Of a stretch of 5,209 nt of DNA, positions 1 through 5,146 are shown piece by piece. The position numbers and the translations under genes are program-made. The stretch spans positions 1 to 5,209 of the forward strand of contig JAJZXT010000024.1 in assembly GCA_021806355.1 (NCBI GenBank), given 5' to 3'. The stretch is from Thermoplasmata archaeon (GTDB taxonomy: Archaea; Thermoplasmatota; Thermoplasmata; Thermoplasmatales; Thermoplasmataceae). How positions within the stretch are numbered: the first letter of the stretch is position 1; each line of letters begins with the position of its first letter. Below the pieces are notes generated by a model, which had not been told where the DNA came from, made no database searches, and worked only from the letters and a program-made list of their open reading frames with translations.

Positions 1-682
1 AATACTTGTAACCTTTGGTACTTCCCATTAATAGAGAGAAAGCATAGTAGTTTATTATTATTTCAACACTTTGAGATACGGTATCCTTATCCATATTCTT
101 TAGCAAATTATCTACAATTTCATTAGCATTTCGTGCAAGCTCCTTACTCGGCTCTATTTTCCTACTCGCTTCTAGAACGAAAACAGAAAGTTGTTGTTCT
201 CCATATTTTAAGTGAATACGGTTTGCCAGCCTTAAGAGAGAAAGAAGATCATTGCTTTGAATAAATTGAGAATAGTCGCATATTGGATTTGTTTTAAGAG
301 GAAGAAATTCGTTCAGTGCAGAGTCAACATCCTTTCTCTTTCCTGAAAGATATTCTTCTATATGGTCAATTATTTTCCTCCAAATTGCGCTCTGAACAGA
401 ACCTTCTGTTATTGTGTAAGGTTGTGCGTTGTGATGCACACCCACAAGACCAAATTTCTGGTATTCACTTGGCATAACCTTCCTGATTCGAAGTTGTTGC
501 TCCAGAGAGGTAATGTGTCTTAACACGACAGTCCCATTAATTTTTGTAGACCTAGATAGTTCTCTTGAACCAACGGGTTTCAGCGCGAGGGTTTTCAGTA
601 TTATGTTGTCTATCTCCTCTGATGATCTTCGTTTATCGGTTGCTCCAGCTTTAGTCTTATTTAAAGGTAGATTGCTTGACAT
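1..682 (-). CDS. Winged helix-turn-helix DNA-binding protein, 3' end beyond window
   Basis: The minus strand is open from an ATG at 682 to the left edge (227 codons, no stop), so the C-terminus is missing. Residues 1-20 are a polar, basic lead. Residues about 21-93 look like a winged helix domain: a first helix (SSEEIDNIILKTLAL), then GSRELSRSTKINGTVVLRH as the helix-turn-helix, then a basic turn and a strand ending PYTITEG as the wing. The rest is mainly helical and charged, with no motif I recognise; it could be a dimerisation or ligand domain. There is no Shine-Dalgarno before 682, but an AT box lies 25 nt upstream, which suits a leaderless transcript. It diverges from the replication operon and an inverted repeat covers its start, so autoregulation or control of the operon is likely. 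The fold is well supported; the role is inferred. The plus-strand reading over 513-682 is a shadow of this gene. Confidence 0.8.
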   Translation of the reverse strand, partial: MSSNLPLNKTKAGATDKRRSSEEIDNIILKTLALKPVGSRELSRSTKINGTVVLRHITSLEQQLRIRKVMPSEYQKFGLVGVHHNAQPYTITEGSVQSAIWRKIIDHIEEYLSGKRKDVDSALNEFLPLKTNPICDYSQFIQSNDLLSLLRLANRIHLKYGEQQLSVFVLEASRKIEPSKELARNANEIVDNLLKNMDKDTVSQSVEIIINYYAFSLLMGSTKGYKY

Positions 683-699
683 AATTCTGTTAAGCAATC
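670..699. repeat. Inverted repeat over the winged-helix start, candidate operator
   Basis: GATTGCTTGACA at 670-681 is mirrored by TGTTAAGCAATC at 688-699, pairing 11 of 12 positions around a 6-nt centre. It covers the minus-strand start codon (680-682) and lies just upstream of the shared TATA box at 704-710 for the plus-strand operon. A dimer bound here would block leaderless transcription of the winged-helix gene and could affect the operon promoter. The repeat is seen directly; which protein binds it (winged-helix or AbrB product) is not known. Confidence 0.6.
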
Positions 700-702
700 G
701 GA

Positions 703-712
703 ATATAAATAT
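703..712. promoter_or_regulatory. Shared divergent TATA box
   Basis: TATAAAT at 704-710 reads as an archaeal TATA box on the plus strand, and its complement ATTTATA reads as an AT box on the minus strand. Its centre (707) is 28 nt from the plus-strand ATG at 735 and 25 nt from the minus-strand ATG at 682. Archaeal transcription usually starts 24 to 28 nt from the TATA centre, so both genes would have leaderless messages. Neither ATG has a Shine-Dalgarno, which agrees with this. Confidence 0.6.
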
Positions 713-734
713 GTATCGCTCGCCTTCCAGATTT

Positions 735-890
735 ATGAATTATGGCATAAGAAAGATTCAAGCAAATAACAGGGTATACAAAGTGGTACTTCCTCCCTTC
801 TGGATTAGGGCCAATGATTTGGTACATGGATATCTAAAGATTGAAATTGAGGAGAATAAGATCATCCTTACTCCGGTAGGTGATTTATGA
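735..890 (+). CDS. AbrB/MazE-type (SpoVT-AbrB) small DNA-binding protein
   Basis: This 51-aa protein is essentially one swapped-hairpin AbrB domain: RKIQANNRVYKVVLPPFW matches the family's first hairpin (G-R-V-x-I-P), followed by a helix (RANDLVHGYL) and the closing strands KIEIEENKIILTPV. Members act as dimers that bind promoter DNA, either as global regulators or as antitoxins. No toxin gene is evident next door, so a regulator of the replication operon is the more likely role. I chose ATG 735 because it is 28 nt from a TATA box, has no Shine-Dalgarno and gives the usual domain length. An in-frame ATG at 711 would give 59 aa but abuts the TATA box. The open frame further upstream, to 513, overlaps the minus-strand gene and is not credible. 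It is the first gene of the operon and shares its last bases with the next start. Confidence 0.72.
   Translation: MNYGIRKIQANNRVYKVVLPPFWIRANDLVHGYLKIEIEENKIILTPVGDL
879..884 (+). promoter_or_regulatory. Shine-Dalgarno of the 44-aa gene
   Basis: GGTGAT at 879-884 lies inside the end of the AbrB gene. It leaves 5 nt before ATG 890 but only 2 nt before ATG 887, so it favours the second of the two adjacent ATG codons. Confidence 0.5.
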
Positions 891-1024
891 TGTCTTGGGC
901 AAGGGTTTTTCAGCTATGGGATGAGATCGTTAGCGAGGATAAACGCACTAACAAAACCCCAGTGGAGAAGATAGAAAAAAAGTGGGATGCAAAAAACTGC
1001 AGTCCTAAAAAAATGGTGAGGTAA
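890..1024 (+). CDS. Small protein of unknown function, 44 aa
   Basis: Begins MSWARVFQLWDEIV and ends SPKKMVR. It is short, rich in Lys, Glu and Trp, and probably mostly helical, with no membrane segment and no motif I recognise. The first start overlaps the AbrB stop (ATGA), and the tandem ATG at 887 would add one Met. The stop is 4 nt before the PrimPol start. A good ribosome site and tight placement between two operon genes argue that it is translated. It may be a small DNA-binding or replication accessory protein, but nothing in the sequence proves that. Confidence 0.6.
   Translation: MSWARVFQLWDEIVSEDKRTNKTPVEKIEKKWDAKNCSPKKMVR
1015..1021 (+). promoter_or_regulatory. Shine-Dalgarno of the PrimPol gene
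   Basis: GGTGAGG at 1015-1021, 7 nt before ATG 1029, matches the complement of the archaeal 16S rRNA tail. It overlaps the last codons of the 44-aa gene and fixes the PrimPol start. The TA-rich bases at 1022-1029 are too close to the ATG to be its TATA box. Confidence 0.6.
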
Positions 1025-1028
1025 TATA

Positions 1029-1943
1029 ATGTTGACGGCAAATATTACCAGTAAGTGTAATTCAACAGAACCTATAAACGTTCCTGCTCAACTCATGGAT
1101 ACTCATCTTCGCGTAGTCAAAGCCCTCGGCAAAGCACCATGCGAAAGGGAATGGCAGATGAGAAACAATTACCGAGCAGACCGAGATATAATAAGGTCCA
1201 TTCTGAAAAGTGGTTATAATTATGGATTCACTTGCGCTAGTGGCCTAGCATGCTTCATAGATGCTGATTTTAAAGAAATCCAAGATGCACTGGATCACTT
1301 TACCTTGACGTTCCGCTATTCCTCTGGCAGATTGGGACATTATCAATATGTATATTTCATTGATGATGAGCCACTCCATGAAAATATACCATTAGTGCAA
1401 GGCGCATACGTAAAGACAAAAGGAGGATTTGTGGTGGGTCCCGGTTCTATTCATCTGGAGACTGGCAGGACTTACGGGTTAGAAATTAGAGACATCCCTA
1501 TTGCCATTGTTAAAAAAGCTGATCTGATGAAAGTTTTGCAACCTTTTAGGAAGCGATTACAACCTAAATCCACTAACAAAGCGCAGCCACATCAACAACC
1601 TGTATTAGGAACTTTACGCCTTGAGGACATGATTAATCTTTCAGGGTTCAGACAGTCCGGGAGTAGATTTCAAGGCTCGCATCCTATTCATGGATCTGAA
1701 AGTGGAACCAACTTTACAGTTGATGTTGTAAACAATCAGTGGCATTGCTTCCGGTGTGATTCTGGAGGAGGGCCCCTTCAATGGGTCGCAGTTTGTGAAG
1801 GCATTATAGATTGTAGCCAGAGTGTGCCTGGTGCATTGCGGGGAATGGTATTCTGGGAAGTTGTAGCAGCTGCACACAACCATTACGCACTGACGTACGA
1901 AAAAGCTGCAGAAATTCTTGGAGGGAGAAATGAGCAACAATGA
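1029..1943 (+). CDS. Archaeo-eukaryotic primase-polymerase (PrimPol) with C-terminal zinc ribbon
   Basis: This 304-aa protein is a bifunctional DNA primase/polymerase that probably makes primers, and perhaps extends DNA, for replication of the element. Residues about 22-175 are the PrimPol domain. GKAP (34-37) followed by EW matches the family's N-terminal KxP...W signature. FIDAD gives the metal-binding DxD pair (D78, D80). SSGRLGHYQYVYF carries the motif II histidine H104. KGGFVVGPGSIHLETGRTY (131-149) matches the conserved GG-Y-V-V-x-P-x-S-x-H...G-x-x-Y block. The usual third acidic residue before that block is not seen; Y127 lies about there. A Gln/Pro-rich linker (178-192) leads to a zinc ribbon (about 205-260) of DnaG CHC2 style: HPIH (218-221) and CFRC (240-243), followed by GGGPLQWV. 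The first ligand is His in place of the usual Cys. The last 14 nt overlap the helicase gene. In plasmids such as Sulfolobus pRN1 the PrimPol and helicase are one protein; here they are separate, coupled genes. Confidence 0.85.
   Translation: MLTANITSKCNSTEPINVPAQLMDTHLRVVKALGKAPCEREWQMRNNYRADRDIIRSILKSGYNYGFTCASGLACFIDADFKEIQDALDHFTLTFRYSSGRLGHYQYVYFIDDEPLHENIPLVQGAYVKTKGGFVVGPGSIHLETGRTYGLEIRDIPIAIVKKADLMKVLQPFRKRLQPKSTNKAQPHQQPVLGTLRLEDMINLSGFRQSGSRFQGSHPIHGSESGTNFTVDVVNNQWHCFRCDSGGGPLQWVAVCEGIIDCSQSVPGALRGMVFWEVVAAAHNHYALTYEKAAEILGGRNEQQ
1920..1925 (+). promoter_or_regulatory. Shine-Dalgarno of the helicase gene
   Basis: GGAGGG at 1920-1925, 4 nt before ATG 1930, lies within the end of the PrimPol gene. 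It decides for ATG 1930 over the in-frame TTG at 1918, which overlaps this site. Confidence 0.65.
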
Positions 1944-4086
1944 CACGGCAGAGCAAGCACGGCAAAATGTGCTTAATGTGATGAACTCAAAGATTGAACG
2001 AGAACTTATAATACTGAAAACAGCCAGAAATACGTATACTGAATGGTTTAACCCGAAATATACCAGTGGGATTGCTGATCAAATGGGGAGGCTATTCCGG
2101 TTCAAATCAATTGTTTCTTCTGGAGAGGATATAAATAAAGCCACTCTGTTCAGCTATCATGAAATTTATGAAAATGACGGCAGAACAAGGGTCAGCACAG
2201 AACTTGAAAAAATAAGAAAAGCCATGGAATCTACGTATCAAGGTTTATTAAAGAAATACGGTAAGGCACTTTTGGGGGGGATAAATGAGAAAAACAAGGA
2301 TCATATCACAAAGCTACTTGAACCCCTGAAGATTGAAATTCGCCAGATTCTCAGGGTGGAAGTCATAAATTCACTTATTGCGAGAAATCCCACAAAAGAA
2401 TCAATGAATCCGGCCTCGCATATACCATTCAAAAACGGGCTCCTGAACCTTGTAACACGAAAGCTTGAGCCATTTACTCCTGACTTGTTTTTCACATATC
2501 AGATTAATGCTAATTTTCTCAATGAATATGTTACATTGCAAGACGTGCCTATGTTTAGGGACTACCTTAATCAGGTATATTACGAACCGGATATCCCAAT
2601 GATCCTGAGCTATTTTAGTTATTCATTCTACCCTGGCCTGCCGGTGCATAAAGTTCTATTCGTATTGGGAAGGGAAAGAGTCGGCAAGGGAACAGGTGCA
2701 AGGATATTACGGGGATTGATTCCGTCTGGTTATGGATCCGTGCAGCTGGACAAACTTCTAATTTCTGACAGGTTTATGTTCACCGGAATCATCGGGAAAA
2801 ACGTCCTCGTGGATGCTGAAATAAAAAGGAAATTCAAGAGAGGCGTTATCAAGGATTTCAAACACTTTAATGAACTGTTTGGTGGCGATTCGGTCCAGTA
2901 TGAGATGAAAGGCCATGAAGGGATGGATTACATCAGCCAGGCTAAAGGGATCTTCATCGGTAACCTTCCGTTTTTTGATGTGGATAATCCTGCAGCCATT
3001 AATCGTATTCTCCTAATAGAGACAAGGAACGAGAAGCCTAAAAGAATCATTCCGGAACTGGATAGGAAGATACTTGACAATGAGGGGGACAAGATCGCAA
3101 CTCTGCTTATGGAGATACTGTTCAAACTAAAGGAGAGAGATTTCACGTTCCCGGGAGAAATGACATCGGAAAGCACCACGGAAGAGTTAAACAAACTTGC
3201 AGATCCGGTAGAGAATTTCATAGATGAAATGACAGAATTTCAAGAGGGTGCTGAAATCAAGGTGGATGAAGCATATTCATTATTCACTGATTGGTGTAAT
3301 TCTAAGGGAATACCCACACTTGCTGCACAGAGTTTCAAGAAAAAATTTGGAAACACTTATCCAAAAAAAATTAAGGGAAGCCGAAACGATCGGCATTACG
3401 CATTCATGAACTGTATCATTTATAACACTGTGTTGGAGGTAGAAACTCATAGGCAATCAGAAGTTGATCACGAAGTCAGCATTCAGAGAACCCCGAAAAA
3501 CAGGGTTTCCTATGACCGTTATAGGCGTGATCAACATGTGTCCTATACCCCTCGCATGAGGAGAGAAGAAGAAAATAACAATATATGTGTAATAGAACAT
3601 GCGCATAAGTTGATCACGGGGGAAGTGGTTTTCAAAAACTCTGAAAATAAGGCCCATGAAGATAGTAAAGGCGTGATCAACTTGAATCAAAAGTCTAAAT
3701 GGCAAGTCTTAGAAGAAATCCCTAATTTGCAAACCTACCTCGAAATTTCCGATGCCCAGAAAGAAAAAACAAGTTTCACAACGGTTGATGGTGTCAAGAA
3801 GGATCTTTATGCAATGGAATTCGATAGCACTTATGAACCCTCAAGCGGCTCTGACTCCGTGAATGACTGTATGATCCTCGTATCTATCATAAAGGACTTC
3901 AATGTTGCATGGTTCGATAAGGATTGGTTTTTTCACGACCAGGACCTCGTCCATGTGCCTGGAGAACTTGCAGCCATGCTCATTAAGAGGGGCATAGCGA
4001 GGGAAATCAGAATAAACACGCAATCACAGTCCAACATTTTACAGGGCGGCACCGGAGCCTTGACCGGAAAGGAGATGTGTGAATGA
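1930..4086 (+). CDS. D5-like superfamily 3 replicative helicase/ATPase
   Basis: This 718-aa protein is a D5/SF3 helicase of plasmids and viruses, expected to act as a hexamer that unwinds the replicon beside the PrimPol. Residue numbers start at ATG 1930. Residues 1-160 are helical. IPFKNGLLNL (165-174) and the stretch to about 200 match the D5 N-terminal domain. Walker A is GRERVGKGT (247-255, K253). Walker B is VLVDAE (D295, E297). FNELFGGDSVQYEMKG matches the conserved K...GGD loop. Motif C is GIFIGNLP (N345), followed by the arginine finger in NRILLIE (R359). Residues about 447-500 (AYSLFTDWC...FKKKFG...RHYAFMNCI) are the winged-helix tail of the family. Beyond it are a polar linker (about 505-550) and an extra domain (about 551-700) ending VPGELAAMLIKRGIAREI, which I cannot name. 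The linker and the start of the extra domain coincide with the repeat cluster at 3461-3683. The stop overlaps the next start (ATGA). Confidence 0.88.
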   Translation: MSNNDTAEQARQNVLNVMNSKIERELIILKTARNTYTEWFNPKYTSGIADQMGRLFRFKSIVSSGEDINKATLFSYHEIYENDGRTRVSTELEKIRKAMESTYQGLLKKYGKALLGGINEKNKDHITKLLEPLKIEIRQILRVEVINSLIARNPTKESMNPASHIPFKNGLLNLVTRKLEPFTPDLFFTYQINANFLNEYVTLQDVPMFRDYLNQVYYEPDIPMILSYFSYSFYPGLPVHKVLFVLGRERVGKGTGARILRGLIPSGYGSVQLDKLLISDRFMFTGIIGKNVLVDAEIKRKFKRGVIKDFKHFNELFGGDSVQYEMKGHEGMDYISQAKGIFIGNLPFFDVDNPAAINRILLIETRNEKPKRIIPELDRKILDNEGDKIATLLMEILFKLKERDFTFPGEMTSESTTEELNKLADPVENFIDEMTEFQEGAEIKVDEAYSLFTDWCNSKGIPTLAAQSFKKKFGNTYPKKIKGSRNDRHYAFMNCIIYNTVLEVETHRQSEVDHEVSIQRTPKNRVSYDRYRRDQHVSYTPRMRREEENNNICVIEHAHKLITGEVVFKNSENKAHEDSKGVINLNQKSKWQVLEEIPNLQTYLEISDAQKEKTSFTTVDGVKKDLYAMEFDSTYEPSSGSDSVNDCMILVSIIKDFNVAWFDKDWFFHDQDLVHVPGELAAMLIKRGIAREIRINTQSQSNILQGGTGALTGKEMCE
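3461..3683. repeat. Two inverted pairs of a 10-bp repeat inside the helicase gene
   Basis: GTTGATCACG occurs forward at 3463-3472 and 3609-3618, and as its complement CGTGATCAAC at 3526-3535 and 3672-3681. Three copies extend to the 12-mer AAGTTGATCACG, and both reverse copies share AGGCGTGATCAAC. Within each pair the spacing is 63 bp, and the pairs are 146 bp apart. Each copy contains the palindrome TGATCA. The DNA between copies is not similar. The first pair encodes VDH and RDQ, while the second is read in another frame as LIT and VIN, so selection or origin at DNA level is implied. Near the middle of the first pair sits a further inverted repeat, AACCC (3489-3493) with GGGTT (3503-3507). 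In the second pair, TTTTCA (3629-3634) faces TGAAAA (3642-3647). Candidate origin iterons, a partition site or a regulator site; the function is inferred. Confidence 0.7.
4071..4077 (+). promoter_or_regulatory. Shine-Dalgarno of the 32-aa gene
   Basis: GGAGATG at 4071-4077, 5 nt before ATG 4083, lies within the end of the helicase gene. It supports translation of the very short gene that follows. Confidence 0.5.
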
Positions 4087-4181
4087 ACAGCATGAAAGAG
4101 ATAGCAAATAAAATTGTTCAGCATGATCCAACATTTTTGAGGAATTGTCTGAATACAATATTAAGGGGAGTGAAAGCATAA
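4083..4181 (+). CDS. Very small protein, 32 aa, unknown
   Basis: MNSMKEIANKIVQHDPTFLR begins this 32-aa product, which ends LNTILRGVKA. It is likely two short amphipathic helices, with a net positive charge. ATG 4083 overlaps the helicase stop (ATGA), and the stop overlaps the next start (TAATG), an arrangement typical of coupled real cistrons. A Shine-Dalgarno precedes it. No family is recognisable. It could be an accessory peptide to the helicase, or a short leader that mainly serves to couple translation to the 89-aa gene. Confidence 0.5.
   Translation: MNSMKEIANKIVQHDPTFLRNCLNTILRGVKA
4165..4173 (+). promoter_or_regulatory. Shine-Dalgarno of the 89-aa gene
   Basis: GGGGAGTGA at 4165-4173, 7 nt before ATG 4181, is the strongest ribosome site of the downstream cistrons. 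It favours ATG 4181 over the in-frame TTG at 4145. Confidence 0.55.
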
Positions 4182-4450
4182 TGTACGGAACACAAAGAAA
4201 TGATATGAAGAAATACGCATACAACGAAAGGCATGATACACATGACAACCATGAACAGGGTTCAAGGAATTACAGGAACCCTGGCCCATTGAATTGCAGC
4301 AATGAAAGGAAATCAGTAACAATGAATGATCGCAGGATAGGGGAAGGCATAGCCAGGTCAATGGGCCAATATTCCATGCCACTGGAAGCTGAAAATAAAA
4401 GAACACTGATCATCAACAAGTCAGCAATCATAACAGTGAGTGTGAATTAA
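4181..4450 (+). CDS. Hydrophilic protein of unknown function, 89 aa
   Basis: The first half is rich in His, Asn, Asp, Arg and Tyr (for example YNERHDTHDNHEQGSRNYRN) and looks disordered. The second half (MNDRRIGEGIARSMGQ, then MPLEAENKRTLIINKSAIIT) could form a helix followed by two strands. No known motif, signal peptide or membrane segment is visible. ATG 4181 shares its A with the stop of the 32-aa gene and follows a strong ribosome site. The next gene starts 2 nt after its stop. Two strong inverted repeats lie inside it (4256-4283 and 4282-4368), so part of the region may be constrained as DNA or RNA more than as protein. Translation is likely; the function is unknown. Confidence 0.55.
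   Translation: MYGTQRNDMKKYAYNERHDTHDNHEQGSRNYRNPGPLNCSNERKSVTMNDRRIGEGIARSMGQYSMPLEAENKRTLIINKSAIITVSVN
4256..4283. repeat. Perfect 8-bp inverted repeat in the 89-aa gene
   Basis: CAGGGTTC at 4256-4263 faces GAACCCTG at 4276-4283 with a 12-nt loop. It could form a message hairpin or be a dimer binding site. It abuts the longer repeat starting at 4282. There is no T-run after it, so it is not an archaeal terminator. Confidence 0.55.
4282..4368. repeat. Perfect 11-bp inverted repeat in the 89-aa gene
   Basis: TGGCCCATTGA at 4282-4292 is exactly mirrored by TCAATGGGCCA at 4358-4368, with 65 bp between the arms. The arms are GC-richer than the surroundings. A smaller alternative pairing exists inside (CATTG at 4287-4291 with CAATG at 4300-4304). 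Function unknown; a site bound by an element-encoded protein or a long-range RNA fold are both possible. Confidence 0.55.
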
Positions 4451-4452
4451 CC

Positions 4453-4980
4453 ATGTTCACCCTTTCACAACTGGGCCCTTACAGGATCGAAAGGACAGAG
4501 GAGTATGATTACATTGAAACATCAGATAAGAGTTATGCAGAAATGATCCGGGTGAAGGGATCTATTTCAGATCCACCAGAGTTTACAACGCCATCACACC
4601 TGTACAAGTACAGTGAAACAGAACTTGGGCTTTACCTGAAGGATAAGAAGAATCAATGGAGGCCACTTGGAACACTCCTGAACAAAACCATCTATATATC
4701 GGATGAGGAAATGGATTTCATATTTCCAGTTGAAATGTTTCCAAAAGTGGCTGCAATAGTAACGTTCATAAGAAAAAGAGGTCCCAGAAAGTTATCACCT
4801 GAAGCAATAGCTCAAAGAGATGCTATGAATGCCAATAGACATACTGATAAAGTAAACCAAAAAGAACCAAATTTGCATTCAAGTGTGCATGAAGGTGTAA
4901 TAATACCTGATGGCTTAGAAGGCACGAAAAAACCCGTTATAAGTGAGCAAAATATTTCTGAAAAAGTTCATCCATCATAG
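4453..4980 (+). CDS. Hypothetical protein, 175 aa, last gene of the operon
   Basis: I do not recognise this 175-aa protein. Residues 1-110 have alternating strands and short helices (LYKYSETELGLYLKDKKNQW, then PLGTLLNKTIYISDEEMDF and PKVAAIVTFIRKRG) and probably fold as a small globular domain. Residues about 110-175 are polar, without hydrophobic clusters, and look disordered. There is no signal peptide, membrane helix, metal-binding cluster or nucleotide motif. ATG 4453 is 2 nt after the stop of the 89-aa gene, with only a weak ribosome site (GTGAGTGTGA upstream), so translation may depend on coupling. Its end overlaps by 13 nt the convergent ribbon-helix-helix gene. The operon position suggests a replication accessory or structural role for the element, but this is only context. 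Confidence 0.75.
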   Translation: MFTLSQLGPYRIERTEEYDYIETSDKSYAEMIRVKGSISDPPEFTTPSHLYKYSETELGLYLKDKKNQWRPLGTLLNKTIYISDEEMDFIFPVEMFPKVAAIVTFIRKRGPRKLSPEAIAQRDAMNANRHTDKVNQKEPNLHSSVHEGVIIPDGLEGTKKPVISEQNISEKVHPS

Positions 4981-5138
4981 AGGTCAGCCTTCATGAGGTC
5001 TATGATCCTCTGGCGAATTGCTTCCTTAATGAATTCGGAACGGGATTTGTAACCTAGAACATCGCTGTCAAGGATTTTCTGAACCTCTTCCAGAAGGGAA
5101 ACTGGGAGCGTTATAGTCTGCCATCCTCTTTCAGCCAT
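4968..5138 (-). CDS. Ribbon-helix-helix (CopG/Arc type) DNA-binding protein
   Basis: This 56-aa protein is a single ribbon-helix-helix domain. WQTITLPVSLLEEVQKIL (6-23) gives the DNA-contacting strand (T8, T10 on one face) and first helix, then the loop GYKSRSEF and the second helix IKEAIRQRIIDLMKADL. The TxxLP...YxSRSEFIxEAIR pattern is typical of archaeal family members. It would dimerise and bind operator repeats, perhaps its own promoter or sites in the replication genes, as CopG does in plasmid copy control. An in-frame stop lies only 6 nt upstream of the ATG at 5138, so that is the earliest start. There is no clear Shine-Dalgarno. It faces the replication operon tail to tail, overlapping by 13 nt. 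It could also be an antitoxin, but no toxin gene is visible downstream. Confidence 0.85.
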   Translation of the reverse strand: MAERGWQTITLPVSLLEEVQKILDSDVLGYKSRSEFIKEAIRQRIIDLMKADLYDG

Positions 5139-5146
5139 GTTGGATT

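Noticed and set aside
513..710. Upstream extension of the AbrB frame to an ATG at 513
   Set aside because: It lies opposite the convincing winged-helix gene, runs across the TATA box and inverted repeat, and adds sequence with no AbrB similarity.
711..934. AbrB plus 44-aa gene as an antitoxin-toxin pair
   Set aside because: AbrB-type antitoxins often precede MazF or VapC toxins, but the 44-aa product is far too short and has no PIN or MazF features.
1641..1946. Minus-strand open frame of 101 codons
   Set aside because: It is antisense to the zinc ribbon of the PrimPol, gives a Cys/Ser-rich product with no motif, and lacks a promoter or ribosome site in context.
3461..3683. Protein tandem repeat as explanation for the four 10-mers
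   Set aside because: The two pairs are translated in different frames (VDH/RDQ against LIT/VIN), and the residues between copies do not match.
3461..3683. CRISPR array
   Set aside because: Copies are only 10 to 13 bp, alternate in orientation and lie within a coding gene, unlike CRISPR direct repeats.
3457..3705. Minus-strand open frame of 82 codons over the repeat array
   Set aside because: It is a shadow of the helicase linker; the predicted product shows no domain, and the repeats fall in different frames here too.
4256..4283. Intrinsic terminator
   Set aside because: The hairpin is mid-gene and no T-run follows; archaeal termination mainly uses T-rich tracts.
4161..4406. Minus-strand open frame of 81 codons opposite the 89-aa gene
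   Set aside because: A Cys/His/Phe-rich antisense product without motif; the plus-strand frame has a strong Shine-Dalgarno and coupled starts.
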